A stretch of 64,000 bases of DNA from Lentzea xinjiangensis (GCF_900110955.1 NZ_FOFR01000015.1:62001-126000), one strand, 5' to 3'; positions 17,819 through 26,838 are shown, counted from the first letter of the stretch. Notes: a model not told the origin generated them from the sequence alone. Made by a program: numbers and translations.

Positions 17819-19009
17819 TCACGCGGCGGCGCGCCAGTTGCTGTCGATGTCGACAGGTGCGTTGATGACGGCCTTGTCCCAGCGTTCCTGGAGGCGTTGC
17901 AGCAGGCGTGCTTCGACGGCGGCGGCGACGTGGGAGTAGGTCTCCTGGACCTTGTCGGGCATGACGTGGCCGAGGCGGAGTGCCTGGGCGATTTCGGGGA
18001 TGCCGTCGTCGATCATCCAGGTCTTGTGGCTGTGGCGGGTGCCGTGGAAGGTCAGGCCGGGTTTGACCGGGTGCAGCCGGATCCTGGGGTTGTCGACGTG
18101 GAGGTTGCCGTCGGCGGCGGGGCGCTGGGCGCGGCGGGCGAAGTTGCTGCGCCGCAGGAGGCCTCCGTCGGAGCCGATGAAGACGTGCGGGTGGTCGTGT
18201 GTGGCGAGGTGCACGCGCAGCAGTCGGACGTTGAACGGGACGAGGCTGATGGTGCGGGCGGAGGCTTCGGTCTTGGGCGGGCCGAGCCACAGCTTGCCGG
18301 AGGCGGATTCGTGCAGGGTGCCTGTGTCAGGGTCGATGACGATGAACCCGGTGTCGTCGTCGAACAGGTGCACGTTGTGCCGTTGCAGGCCAGTGAGTTC
18401 GCCCCAACGGGCTCCGGTCCATCCAGCGGTGACTTCCAGGATGGCGCCGCTGGGTCCGTAGCAGGCGGCGATCTGGTCGGCGACTCCGAGCAGTTCACCG
18501 GGTTCGGCCCAGACTTTCTTCTTCGGGCGGTGGGCGTGGCGTCGGCGGCCCCGGCGAGGTGGCCGGATGGGGTTTGCGGCGATGAGTTTTTCGTCGACCG
18601 CGTCGGACAGGATCAGTGACAGCAGCTTGGTGATGCCTTGCACCGTGACGGCGGACAGACGTGTGCGGAGCTCTTTCGCCCATGCTTGGATCTTGAGGTT
18701 CTTGAAGTCGGCGAAGGCGGTGTCGCCCCAGCGGGGTTCGATGTGTCTGCGCACGATGCTGCGGTAGTTCTCCTCGGTGCGCAGGTCGACGTCGATCGCT
18801 GCCCAGAAGTCGGGGAGGAACTCGCTGAGGGTGGTCTGGCCGGCGATCGGGTCGAGCCAGGTTCCTTTGCGCTGCTCGGATTTCATGTCGGTGATGTGGT
18901 CCTGCGCGGCTTGCTCGGTGGGGAATCCGGGGATCGAGCCGATGGTGTCGTCAGCGCGGCGGTAGCGGACGCGCCAGGTGTTGTCGCCGCATTGTTCTGC
19001 CCAGGCCAT
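17819..19009 (-). CDS. int: Tyrosine-type integrase of the element
   Basis: A 396-residue site-specific recombinase. The N-terminal SAM-like DNA-binding region (about 60-145) is followed by a catalytic domain with all conserved residues: Arg201 (GARWGEL), Lys246 (PPKTEAS), His322 and Arg325 (FHGTRHS), His348 (RLGHVMP) and Tyr358 (ETYSHV). It should cut and join attP and attB. GGAGGTCGAC just before ATG 19009 supports the start. The gene lies at the left end of the element and reads outward, with an excisionase gene upstream, the usual actinomycete ICE arrangement. Confidence 0.9.
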   Translation of the reverse strand: MAWAEQCGDNTWRVRYRRADDTIGSIPGFPTEQAAQDHITDMKSEQRKGTWLDPIAGQTTLSEFLPDFWAAIDVDLRTEENYRSIVRRHIEPRWGDTAFADFKNLKIQAWAKELRTRLSAVTVQGITKLLSLILSDAVDEKLIAANPIRPPRRGRRRHAHRPKKKVWAEPGELLGVADQIAACYGPSGAILEVTAGWTGARWGELTGLQRHNVHLFDDDTGFIVIDPDTGTLHESASGKLWLGPPKTEASARTISLVPFNVRLLRVHLATHDHPHVFIGSDGGLLRRSNFARRAQRPAADGNLHVDNPRIRLHPVKPGLTFHGTRHSHKTWMIDDGIPEIAQALRLGHVMPDKVQETYSHVAAAVEARLLQRLQERWDKAVINAPVDIDSNWRAAA

Positions 19010-19142
19010 GTCGACCTCCTCCGATGTCGTGTGAGGGTCACGGATGTGACAAGCACATGGACGCTCGATGCTCCGAAAAGGGCAAGCGTTGACACACAAA
19101 AACTTCGGACAGCCCTAGGAGGTCGGCGTCGATGTCTTGAGG

Positions 19143-19634
19143 TCACCGGTGACGTCGAGGCGGTCGCGTCCGGGTGCGGGTGGTGCGTTGTGCGGACGCG
19201 ACGATCGCTTCCAGATCGGCGTGGGAGAACCTCAGGTGCTTGCCGAGACGTGTGGACGGAATCCGGCGCTGCCCAGCCTGCTTACGCAGCCACGACTCCT
19301 TGACTGTAAGGATCACGGCGGCCTGCCCAGGGGTGTACAGCAGTTGTGCCACTGGTGGTTCGGGAAGTTCCTGTTGTGCCGTCACGGGTACCTGCGCGAC
19401 GCCATCCTCGTGCCCGCGGCCCGTAACCGACTCACCAGCTGGTCGTGGTCGTCGCGAATCATCCGAATGCCCTTCGTTGACTCCGGAGTGCGCAATCATG
19501 CGCCGCCCGCAGGGCTCCCGGTCGAGTGCAGGACTGGCCGCCAAATGCTGTCTCGGAGTAGGACTGCGGTCGGATGAGGTCTGGGGCGCAGTGCGGTCAT
19601 CGGCCTGGTCATGTGCGGTTATGTGCAGAGGCAT
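19143..19634 (-). CDS. xis: Excisionase-like helix-turn-helix protein
   Basis: The C-terminal 70 residues form a MerR-type excisionase HTH: LLYTPGQAAVILTVKESWLR, then RRIPSTRLGKHLRFSHADLE, with an Arg-rich tail. It probably bends attachment-site DNA to direct excision by the adjacent integrase. ATG 19634 has an ACGGAG site and gives 163 residues with an unstructured N-terminus. GTG 19385 would give an 80-residue protein nearer the family's usual size, with weaker initiation signals, and may be the true start. It is 133 bp upstream of the integrase on the same strand. Confidence 0.7.
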   Translation of the reverse strand: MPLHITAHDQADDRTAPQTSSDRSPTPRQHLAASPALDREPCGRRMIAHSGVNEGHSDDSRRPRPAGESVTGRGHEDGVAQVPVTAQQELPEPPVAQLLYTPGQAAVILTVKESWLRKQAGQRRIPSTRLGKHLRFSHADLEAIVASAQRTTRTRTRPPRRHR

Positions 19635-19926
19635 GGCGGTCTCCGTTGTGTGGAGGTGGGGCTTGGCCGCGGGAAAGGTGTGTGCGCGGACCGTCGTCTG
19701 GCCGCAGGCGCTGCGTGGTCGCACCGAGCCGGCGCGTGCGGGCTTCGTATGTTGGCCGCAGCGCGCACGCGATCCATCGGCGTGTGTGGATGTCGGCAGG
19801 CAGTCCGACGGGTGGCAGAGCTCGTCGGTGCGCAAGGAACGCAGAAGGCGGGCGTGCCAGGCCATCACGAAGGACAGGCAGTTGGATTCGCCCTGGTGAG
19901 TAAGCGAACAGCCGGGGACATATCGG

Positions 19927-20946
19927 TCACGCAGACTCCACGATGCCGAGTCGCTGCTGCGGATCGCATCGGCATAGCGTCCCAAGCTCGCGGTGCCCGT
20001 GATCCACGGCGGTGACCGGCTCCCCTGACCGGCATGACCACGGCGAGCATCCATCGGGGTCGCCGTCCTCCTCCATGCTGTCCACGGCTGCGTCTGCCGA
20101 CTCGGAGGTGATCAGCCGCAGGTGCTTCTTGCTCCTGGACTTGGGGGGAGCGTCGAGGTCGACTTGGTCCAGTGGAAGGCACGAGCGGTGCAGGAAGTAC
20201 TGGCCGCGCAGCTCCTGCCCTTGCGTGGTGGCGTGCGGGTAGCCGTGGCGGATGGCGCGGTCGAACTCGATCGCTTCTGCCCAGCCGTCCGGGTCGTTGT
20301 CGCGCACCCAGCGCCAGCCCGCGTTGCCGTGGAACGGGCACCCGACACAGGCTGACTTCACGGTCTCCCCGAAGCCTCGTTCGGCGAGGAACTCCATGCA
20401 CCGGGTCCGGTCGAAGTCGAGATCGATCAGCGGGAAGACGTTGCGCAGGAACCGTAGCCCGGAGTCCTTGGCGCGGGTGAACTCATCGGTGCTGATCCCG
20501 ATGGCCTGCTCGGCATACACCCCTCGCGGCACCCGTCGCGGATGCGGATATCCCAACAGCTCCCGCGCGGCCTTCTTCAGCGGGGTGATCTTGTACTCCG
20601 CAGTGCATTGCCTTCTCGCGAGCCCTCGCGACCCATCGGGGTTGAGGGTGTGCAGGGGCATGGACACGAAGCGGTGCTTCGGGTCGAGGGCGTCGGCGCG
20701 GATGTTGCCGGCCGAGACCTGACGCACCGGGATGCCGTGTCGTTCGGCGTGCGCGGTCAGGCGGTCGAGGTTGGCGTACACGGCGCGCGGCTCCCAGCCG
20801 GTGTCGGCGAAAAGGGCGACGTCGAAGCGCTGGATCTCGCCCTCGCACGCCAGCAACAGCACGGTCGTGCTCTGCACGCCAGCGCCCAGGGACAGCAGTC
20901 GCAAGGCGGGGCCGGTGTCGGTGGCCTTCAGGCTCGTCGTGGTCAT
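19927..20946 (-). CDS. PAPS-reductase-like (PP-loop) protein
   Basis: A 339-residue member of the phosphoadenosine phosphosulfate reductase fold. A modified PP-loop SLGAGVQS lies at residues 19-26; Cys114 (RRQCTAEYKI), Cys183 and the pair Cys200/Cys203 (SACVGCPFH) could hold an Fe-S cluster or act in sulfur transfer. Phages and mobile elements often carry such proteins; the DndC/SspD thiolation enzymes belong to the same fold. The C-terminal 80 residues are unlike PAPS reductases. ATG 20946 overlaps the stop of the C5 methyltransferase by four bases, so the two are translationally coupled, which suggests a DNA-modification role. The substrate is unknown. Confidence 0.75.
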   Translation of the reverse strand: MTTTSLKATDTGPALRLLSLGAGVQSTTVLLLACEGEIQRFDVALFADTGWEPRAVYANLDRLTAHAERHGIPVRQVSAGNIRADALDPKHRFVSMPLHTLNPDGSRGLARRQCTAEYKITPLKKAARELLGYPHPRRVPRGVYAEQAIGISTDEFTRAKDSGLRFLRNVFPLIDLDFDRTRCMEFLAERGFGETVKSACVGCPFHGNAGWRWVRDNDPDGWAEAIEFDRAIRHGYPHATTQGQELRGQYFLHRSCLPLDQVDLDAPPKSRSKKHLRLITSESADAAVDSMEEDGDPDGCSPWSCRSGEPVTAVDHGHRELGTLCRCDPQQRLGIVESA

Positions 20947-22325
20947 GCTGCGGTCACCTCCTGCCCGGCCGGCGGCCGGTGGTCGGTGTCGGTGGTGATG
21001 TCGAGAAGTTCGGCGAGGTCGGCCAGCAGGAGAGCCACCGCGTAGGCGGCTTGCTGGGGAACCACGCCGTTGCCCAGCGCGCGGAGCTGCGCAGTGCGGG
21101 GCAGGGAGAGGTCGGTGACCCAGCCTTCGGGCAGCCCCATGAGGTGCTCGACGAAGGCGGGCGCGAGGACCGGGCGGCCGTGGTTGCCGGGCTGGGTTGG
21201 GTGTGGTGTGGGGCGTCCCAGCACCGCTTCCCAGCGGCGGATCGCCGCCTCGTAGACACCCCAGTTCACCGGTGCCGACTCGCCGCCGGATGCCCGACGC
21301 GTCGTGCTGTCGGGGTCGGGAACCGCTACGAGATGTCGTCGGTCTCGCTGTCGTCGGCCCGGTGGTGTGCTGGCGGGGTGAGCAGGCGGATGACCGCCGA
21401 GGGCAGCATCAGGTCGCCCTTGGAGCCCCGCTGCGCCGGGCAGCCCTTCGTTCCATCCGTCGCTCGTGGCGTCGGCAGGAACGTCTCGGGGTCCACCAGC
21501 GGGAGCACCTGCTGTGACAACGGCGGCCGGAACCCCGCTCCGGCCCTGCGGCCCGCCGTGCCGGTGTCCGAGGCTCGCGGAGTCAGCAACAATCGAAGCC
21601 GGTCCAGCAGTGACGGGCCGCCCTGTCTGCTGGTGGCGCTGATGCCATTGGAGGAGCCGTCGTGCGCGGTCGGTGTCGGCAGCATCTGCGCCTCGTCGAC
21701 TGTGGCCGGGCTCGCGCAGCCAGGCGAGCAGGAACACCCTTTCGCGGCGGTGCGGGGCGCCGACGTCGGCGGCGCGGATGCTATGCCAGAGCGCGTCATA
21801 CCCCGCTTCGGCCAGGTCGCCGAGTACACGGTGGAGTCCTCCCCCGCGCCAGCGAAGCGCGGCGACGTTCTCCACGACGACGAGCGCGGGTCGTAGTAAG
21901 CGAAGGCCCGCCACGATGTCGGCCCACAGCCCACTGCGGACTCCCTTCTCGATGCCCGCGCGCTTCCCGGCGGCGGAGATGTCCTGGCAGGGGAACCCCG
22001 CGACGAGCACGTCGACCGGCTCGATGGAGAGCCAGTCGATGTGCCGCAGGTCGCCGAGGTTGGGGACGCCCGATGTCCGGGCGTCGAGGATCTGAGCGAT
22101 GTGTGGGTCGGGGTCGGCGACCCAGGCGATTCGGCCGCCGCCGAGGGCGGCCAGCACGCCGAGATCGAGGCCGCCGTAACCGGTGCACAACGAGCCCACG
22201 ACCGGACCGGACTCGGCGACAGGGCGAGTCCGCCGTCCCGGCCCCGGCGTCACCGCCGGAGCCGGGACGAGTGTGAGCGGACGGGCTGCCCGCTCACGGT
22301 GAGAGAGCGGTGAACGGCGTGTCAT
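20943..22325 (-). CDS. DNA (cytosine-5) methyltransferase
   Basis: A 460-residue protein with C5-methyltransferase motifs in order: motif I SLCTGYGGLDLG (45-56), motif IV GFPCQDISAAG with catalytic Cys113, motif VI VENV (151-154), motif VIII PHRRERVF and a late LRALGNGVVPQQAAY (motifs IX/X). The segment between about 215 and 370 is Pro/Gly/Asp-rich and would hold the target-recognition region. No restriction nuclease lies nearby, so it could act as an orphan methylase protecting the element during transfer. It overlaps both neighbours by four bases (small ORF upstream, PAPS-reductase-like gene downstream). Confidence 0.9.
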   Translation of the reverse strand: MTRRSPLSHRERAARPLTLVPAPAVTPGPGRRTRPVAESGPVVGSLCTGYGGLDLGVLAALGGGRIAWVADPDPHIAQILDARTSGVPNLGDLRHIDWLSIEPVDVLVAGFPCQDISAAGKRAGIEKGVRSGLWADIVAGLRLLRPALVVVENVAALRWRGGGLHRVLGDLAEAGYDALWHSIRAADVGAPHRRERVFLLAWLREPGHSRRGADAADTDRARRLLQWHQRHQQTGRPVTAGPASIVADSASLGHRHGGPQGRSGVPAAVVTAGAPAGGPRDVPADATSDGWNEGLPGAAGLQGRPDAALGGHPPAHPASTPPGRRQRDRRHLVAVPDPDSTTRRASGGESAPVNWGVYEAAIRRWEAVLGRPTPHPTQPGNHGRPVLAPAFVEHLMGLPEGWVTDLSLPRTAQLRALGNGVVPQQAAYAVALLLADLAELLDITTDTDHRPPAGQEVTAA

Positions 22326-22474
22326 GCCGCCTGGCCTCGCTCACCCGCACCGTCATGCGCGGCGCTCGCGGCTCGCGGCGAGCGGTACTGCCCGAGGTCG
22401 ACCACGTCTCCCGTTGACGTGCTGGCCGCGCTGCCGTCGGCGGACTTGTGCTGTGAGACATCCCCTGAGTTCAT
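22322..22474 (-). CDS. Possible 50-residue leader gene coupled to the methyltransferase
   Basis: A short frame from ATG 22474 (NSGDVSQHKSADGS at the start, ERGQAA at the end) with a GCGGAG upstream. Its stop overlaps the methyltransferase ATG by four bases (ATGA), which favours real translation. The product is polar with no known domain. It may serve mainly to couple translation. The frame is open to 22855, but that part is antisense to the recombinase gene. Confidence 0.45.
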   Translation of the reverse strand: MNSGDVSQHKSADGSAASTSTGDVVDLGQYRSPRAASAAHDGAGERGQAA

Positions 22475-22634
22475 CTGCTCCGCGCTGCAGGTCAGGCAGC
22501 ACCTGCTGGCCTGGACCTGGGCGGCAGCGCTGCGCTGGCCACCGTGGCGGCATGTTGACGAGATTTCAGGAATCATGAAACTATCCGATCTTGAGTGAAG
22601 CAGCTTCGGGTGGTGTGAAGACAGGGGGTGTGGG

Positions 22635-23708
22635 TTGGGCCTGTCCGTAGTGCGCGATCTTCGTGAGGTGCGATCACCGGCGAGTGCGGAGGAGTTGGCC
22701 GACTTCGAGGTCGACGCTATGGCCGGGTTCGTGCTCACGCGGGCATCGACGGGGTTGGCCGACACCACGATCCGCGGCGAGATCAGCAACGTGCAGCAGG
22801 TCCGGGACTGGTTCGGACGCCCGCTGTGGGAGATGGAACCCACCGACGCCGACACGTATTTCGGACGTGTGCTGCGGCAAGCGGCCGCGGGGACGCGGCA
22901 CGCTCGGGCCGCCGCGCTGACGACCTACTTCGAGTACCTCCACGTCCGGCACGCGGTGGAACTGCACGCCATGACCGGCCGCGTGGTGGCGTGCCCGGTC
23001 GATGAGATGAACAGGCCGAAAGGCCGGAAAGACGCCCGACTGCGGATCCCGCCGCCGGCCGAGGAAATCGAGCGATTCTTCAGCGGCTGGGCCGCCGAGT
23101 TGGCCGCGTGCCGGAAGTTCGCGCCGACCGCCCGCAACTACGCGGCGGCCAGGTTGATGGCGGAGATCGGGCTGCGCGCCGGGGAGGTTCGTCAACTGGA
23201 CCTGGCCGACGTGCGCTGGGAGTTGGGCAGGTTCGGCAAGATCCACGTCCGCTACGGCAAGGGAGCCCGGGGCTCCGGGCCCCGCGAGCGCATGGTGCCG
23301 TTGATCAACGACGCCGGGCGGACCTTGAAGTGGTACATCGAAGACATCTGGGGACTGTTCGACGACAATCACGAGCGGCCCGGCGCACCGCTGTTTCCCT
23401 CCGAACGCCGAACCGAGGGCTCCTCCTCGCGCCGCTTGGGCCCTGACACGCTGCGCTGCGCGGTGGCCGCCGCGACCCGAGCGCACCTGCCCGGCTGGGA
23501 GGGCCGACTGACCCCGCACGTGCTGCGGCACTTCTGCGCATCCCAGCTCTACCTCAACGGAATGGACCTGATCGCCATCCAGGAGACCCTGGGACACTCG
23601 TGGATCGCGACCACCATGCGCTACGTCCACGTGCACCGGGAACACGTCGAGCAGGCGTGGGTCACCGGTCAGCAGCGCGCGGCACAACGGGTGGAAGGAC
23701 TGGTCTGA
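22635..23708 (+). CDS. XerC-like tyrosine recombinase (TnpA-like, first gene of a trio)
   Basis: A 357-residue recombinase with complete catalytic residues: Arg181 (GLRAGEVRQL), Lys209 (RYGKGARGS), His295 and Arg298 (HVLRHFCAS), His321 (LGHSW) and Tyr330 (MRYVHV). The start is TTG 22635 behind GGGGGTG. It is followed without a gap by an HTH gene and a large recombinase-like gene, a set whose sizes resemble Tn554 TnpA (about 360), TnpC (about 125) and TnpB (about 630). It probably moves the trio as a separate unit within the larger element. Confidence 0.8.
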   Translation: MGLSVVRDLREVRSPASAEELADFEVDAMAGFVLTRASTGLADTTIRGEISNVQQVRDWFGRPLWEMEPTDADTYFGRVLRQAAAGTRHARAAALTTYFEYLHVRHAVELHAMTGRVVACPVDEMNRPKGRKDARLRIPPPAEEIERFFSGWAAELAACRKFAPTARNYAAARLMAEIGLRAGEVRQLDLADVRWELGRFGKIHVRYGKGARGSGPRERMVPLINDAGRTLKWYIEDIWGLFDDNHERPGAPLFPSERRTEGSSSRRLGPDTLRCAVAAATRAHLPGWEGRLTPHVLRHFCASQLYLNGMDLIAIQETLGHSWIATTMRYVHVHREHVEQAWVTGQQRAAQRVEGLV

Positions 23709-24038
23709 GTGCGTTGGAATCTCCGCCTGGCAGCGGCGAACCGCGGCATCTGGAAAGCCTCCGAGCTCCAACGCGCTCTGGCCGAGCACGGCCTGGAGAT
23801 CTCGCTGGGCAAGATGTCCAACCTGTGGTCGGGCCAGCCGGCCTCGCTCAAGCTCGACGACCTCGACGTCATCTGTGTCGTGCTGGGCTGCGAGATCGGA
23901 GAGCTGCTCACTCCCGAACCGGACAAGGTCACCCGGCCTGTCGACACGCGTGAGCGGAACGCGGCCACAGGCTCGGCGCCGCAACCGGTGCGGGTCGTTC
24001 CCCGACGCCGTGACGGTCGTTCCCTGCCACCGGCGTGA
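23709..24038 (+). CDS. Cro/CI-type helix-turn-helix protein (middle gene of the recombinase trio)
   Basis: A 109-residue protein whose first 70 residues form an XRE-like HTH (ASELQRALAEHGLEISLGKM, LWSGQPASLKLDDLDVICVV, LGCEIGELLTPEP). The last 35 residues are basic and disordered. GTG 23709 follows immediately on the TGA of the recombinase gene, so translation is coupled. By position and size it could be the accessory DNA-binding subunit, as TnpC is in Tn554, or a repressor of the trio. Confidence 0.7.
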   Translation: MRWNLRLAAANRGIWKASELQRALAEHGLEISLGKMSNLWSGQPASLKLDDLDVICVVLGCEIGELLTPEPDKVTRPVDTRERNAATGSAPQPVRVVPRRRDGRSLPPA

Positions 24039-24041
24039 TCG

Positions 24042-25730
24042 ATGGTGGCCAGGGACGGGACCGGGTCGAAGATCGCCCGGTCGGTGACCAGCTGTGCCGA
24101 GTGCCTGGCGTGGGGCCTGACGCATGCGCGCGGGGTCTGTCTTGCCTGCTACAACTTCGCGGCGCCTCGGTTCGGCCACCTGCCCGGCGAGTGCGGCGCC
24201 TGCCGGCGTGAAGTGCCGTTGAAGAACGGTTACTGCCGCCTGTGCTGGTTCCAGGCGCGCGAAGACCGGATCGTGACCGCGGTCGACGCGCGTTCGGCGG
24301 TGCTGATCGCACCGCACCTTCCCGCGGTGCGCAGCCACCAACTGTTCCTGGCCGGGATGACCCGACGTCGCGCCGTTGCCCGCACGAGCCCGCGTCGCCA
24401 CGGCGCGAAAGGCCGTCCCCTCAAGGCCCCGCCCGCATCGGTGGCCCGACCGGACATGCGGTGGGAACAGCAGGTGCTGTTCGCCGACGAGGTGATCGCC
24501 CGCGACTACCGGCACGTCGGGATCGACCTGCGCCGCGCGCCCGCTCCGGACAACCCGTGGCTGGGCTGGGCGCTGCACCTCGCCCACACCGCGGCCGAGG
24601 CCCGCGGATGGGCCCCGGTCACCAGACGCGGGATGCAGCGCACCCTGGCCACCCTGCTGGCCGGTCACCACGACAGCGACCGGATCCGCGCCACCGACGT
24701 GCGCACGGTCGCGTCCCGGCACAGCGTGAACGTCGACTACGCCATCGCGATCCTCGACGCGATGGACGTGCTCACCGAGGACCGGCCGCAGGTCTTCGAC
24801 ACCTGGCTGGCCGCCAAACTCGACGGGATGGCTCCCGCCATCGGACACGAGGCGGGCCGGTGGGCCCGTGTCCTGCACGACGGCGGCCCGCGCGCCCTGC
24901 CCCGCAAGCCCGACACGGTCCGCGCCTACCTGCGGGCCGTGCGCCCCGCCCTGCTGGACTGGTCGACCCGCTACGACCATCTGCGCGAGGTGACCCGCGA
25001 CGACGTCGTGGCCTGCCTGCGCCGGCTGCGCGGAGAACCCCGCGCGGGTGCCGTCACCGCGCTGCGGTCGCTGTTCGGCTGGGCCAGGCGCAGCGGCGTC
25101 GTCTTCCACAATCCCGCGACCAGGATCTCCATCGGCAGACGCGAACACCTGCTCTGGCAGCCGCTGTCCATCCAGGACATCGCCGAAGCAGTCGCCATGG
25201 CCACCACACCGCAAGCCCGCGTGTTCATCGCGATGGCCGCCGTGCACGCCGCTCGACCGCATCAGATCCGGGCCATGCAACTGCACGACGTCGACTTCGC
25301 GGATCGACATCTCACCATCGGCGGACGGCGACGGCCGCTCGACGACCTGACCCGCACCGTCCTTAACGACTGGCTGACCTACCGCGCGCAACGCTGGCCC
25401 GCCACCGCGAACCCACACCTGTTGATCAGCAAGGAAAGCGCACTGCGGCACGGACCGGTCAGTGCCGTGTGGATGCGGGACCTCCGTGGCCTGACCGCCA
25501 CCCTCGAACGGCTGCGCATCGACCGGCAACTCGAGGAAGCGACGACCACCGGCCCCGATCCGCTGCACCTGGCCATGCTCTTCGGCATCTCCGAGACGAC
25601 CGCGATCCGCTACGCCAACAACGCCCGCCAGCTTCTCGAGACTCCTCACGAAGCCGCCGCCTCGACTTCACCCGGAACCCGAGCCTCCCTGTGGCACACT
25701 GACCGCGACAGGCCCTCGGGTTCCCGCTGA
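24042..25730 (+). CDS. Large tyrosine-recombinase-like protein with N-terminal zinc-ribbon motifs
   Basis: A 562-residue protein. The N-terminus has two Cys clusters typical of zinc ribbons (CAECLAWG...CLACYN and CGACRREV...CRLCWF, about 18-75). Residues 290-380 look like a SAM-like core-binding domain (YLRAVRPALLDWSTRYDHLR). The catalytic-like domain keeps Arg in AARPHQIRAMQL, but the HxxR and GH motifs are missing; the end reads FGISETTAIRYANNARQLL. It is therefore probably a non-catalytic or atypical partner of the recombinase at 22635. Its start is four bases after the HTH gene's stop. Its 3' end overlaps the converging methyltransferase frame by 85 bp. Confidence 0.65.
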   Translation: MVARDGTGSKIARSVTSCAECLAWGLTHARGVCLACYNFAAPRFGHLPGECGACRREVPLKNGYCRLCWFQAREDRIVTAVDARSAVLIAPHLPAVRSHQLFLAGMTRRRAVARTSPRRHGAKGRPLKAPPASVARPDMRWEQQVLFADEVIARDYRHVGIDLRRAPAPDNPWLGWALHLAHTAAEARGWAPVTRRGMQRTLATLLAGHHDSDRIRATDVRTVASRHSVNVDYAIAILDAMDVLTEDRPQVFDTWLAAKLDGMAPAIGHEAGRWARVLHDGGPRALPRKPDTVRAYLRAVRPALLDWSTRYDHLREVTRDDVVACLRRLRGEPRAGAVTALRSLFGWARRSGVVFHNPATRISIGRREHLLWQPLSIQDIAEAVAMATTPQARVFIAMAAVHAARPHQIRAMQLHDVDFADRHLTIGGRRRPLDDLTRTVLNDWLTYRAQRWPATANPHLLISKESALRHGPVSAVWMRDLRGLTATLERLRIDRQLEEATTTGPDPLHLAMLFGISETTAIRYANNARQLLETPHEAAASTSPGTRASLWHTDRDRPSGSR

Positions 25731-26782
25731 ACACCCTCGAGTTCCCTGGAACGCAAGGGAAACAGGGCGGTGCGGAAGACGAGGACGTCCTCGTGGGCGA
25801 TCAGGTGCAGCGGCAGTCCGGCTTCGCGCTGCTTGCGGATGAAGTCGCGCTGGAAGAACGACCCGCGGGCCACGAGGTCGGTCTCGGCGGCGCGGGCGAG
25901 TAGCGCAACGTTGCGCTCGACGGGGATTAGGCCGGCCGCACGTCCGCACGCGAGGATCTGCGAGGGCAGGTCGATCAGCTCGGCGTGCTCGCGCCACGGC
26001 CGGATGGTGATGGCGATGTGCCCGCCGGACTTGAGGAAGGTGCGCAGCGCGGCGAGGATTCGGGTGAACCCGGCCAGCAGTCGGTGGTGGCCGATGTTGG
26101 CGAGGTTCCCGCGGTCGAGGGTGTTGCCGTAGAGGTGGTGGTACTTCTGCACTCCCGCGCCGGGCGAGACCGACACCTGCCCGTGGGTCGACGGACCGTA
26201 GGGCGGGGAGGTCACCACGAGCGCCGCCTGCCCGACGTATTCCGGCGGCAGGAGCGTCACGAGTTGGCGGGCGTCGCCGTGGAACACCCGTGCGTCGATC
26301 CCTTTCTCACCGCCGACGCCTTGCATCCGCGCGACGTCGAGATTTGCGTTCGCAACCTCGACCCAGTGGGGTTCGTACTCCACGCCGACCGCGCGGCGGC
26401 CGAGGCGGACGGCTTCGACGAGGGTGGTGCCGATGCCGCACATCGGGTCGAGCACCAGCTCGCCCGGCTTGGTGTAGTGGGCGACGGCGTGGCGGACGAC
26501 CTCGGGCAGCATCTTGGCGGGGTGCGCGGTCGACTCGGGCGTGTACTTGTTCTTGCGCTGGGCGGCCGGCGAGGACTGCGCGGTCGTCCACACTGACACC
26601 GCGGACGGCTTCGCGCCGGTCTTCTGTCCACCGCTGTCCACAGAGTTGTCCACAGCAGTGGGTGAGGTGTCGAGCGCGGCGATGAGCGCGCGTGGGATGC
26701 GCTGGGTCTGCTCGTCGCTGACCGCTCCGGCGGTGGTCGCGGAGGACTCGGCGGCGGGCTGGTGGATAGCATCGTGCGTCAC
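25646..26782 (-). CDS. DNA amino-methyltransferase (N4-cytosine or N6-adenine)
   Basis: A 378-residue protein with SAM motif I DPMCGIGTTLVEA (112-124) and catalytic motif IV VTSPPYGPS (190-198). FLKSGGHIAITIRPWRE follows later, as in class-I amino-methyltransferases with motif order I-IV. GTG 26782 is chosen for its AGGAAGG site; ATG 26842 would overlap the upstream stop by four bases but lacks a site. The last 30 residues (from about ELEGVQREPEG) are read from DNA antisense to the recombinase-like gene, so the original C-terminus may have been replaced. It probably works with the related protein encoded upstream. Confidence 0.8.
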   Translation of the reverse strand: MTHDAIHQPAAESSATTAGAVSDEQTQRIPRALIAALDTSPTAVDNSVDSGGQKTGAKPSAVSVWTTAQSSPAAQRKNKYTPESTAHPAKMLPEVVRHAVAHYTKPGELVLDPMCGIGTTLVEAVRLGRRAVGVEYEPHWVEVANANLDVARMQGVGGEKGIDARVFHGDARQLVTLLPPEYVGQAALVVTSPPYGPSTHGQVSVSPGAGVQKYHHLYGNTLDRGNLANIGHHRLLAGFTRILAALRTFLKSGGHIAITIRPWREHAELIDLPSQILACGRAAGLIPVERNVALLARAAETDLVARGSFFQRDFIRKQREAGLPLHLIAHEDVLVFRTALFPLRSRELEGVQREPEGLSRSVCHREARVPGEVEAAAS

Positions 26783-26838
26783 GGGCGTGCCTTCCTGGCG
26801 GTGCGGTCCGGGTGAGCGAGGGCGTCGTTCGGCGGTGT

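Noticed and set aside
22674-25649. 991-residue minus-strand open frame
   Set aside because: It is antisense to the recombinase trio across its whole length; the plus-strand proteins have clear motifs, while the minus frame is Gly/Arg/Val/His-rich GC shadow.
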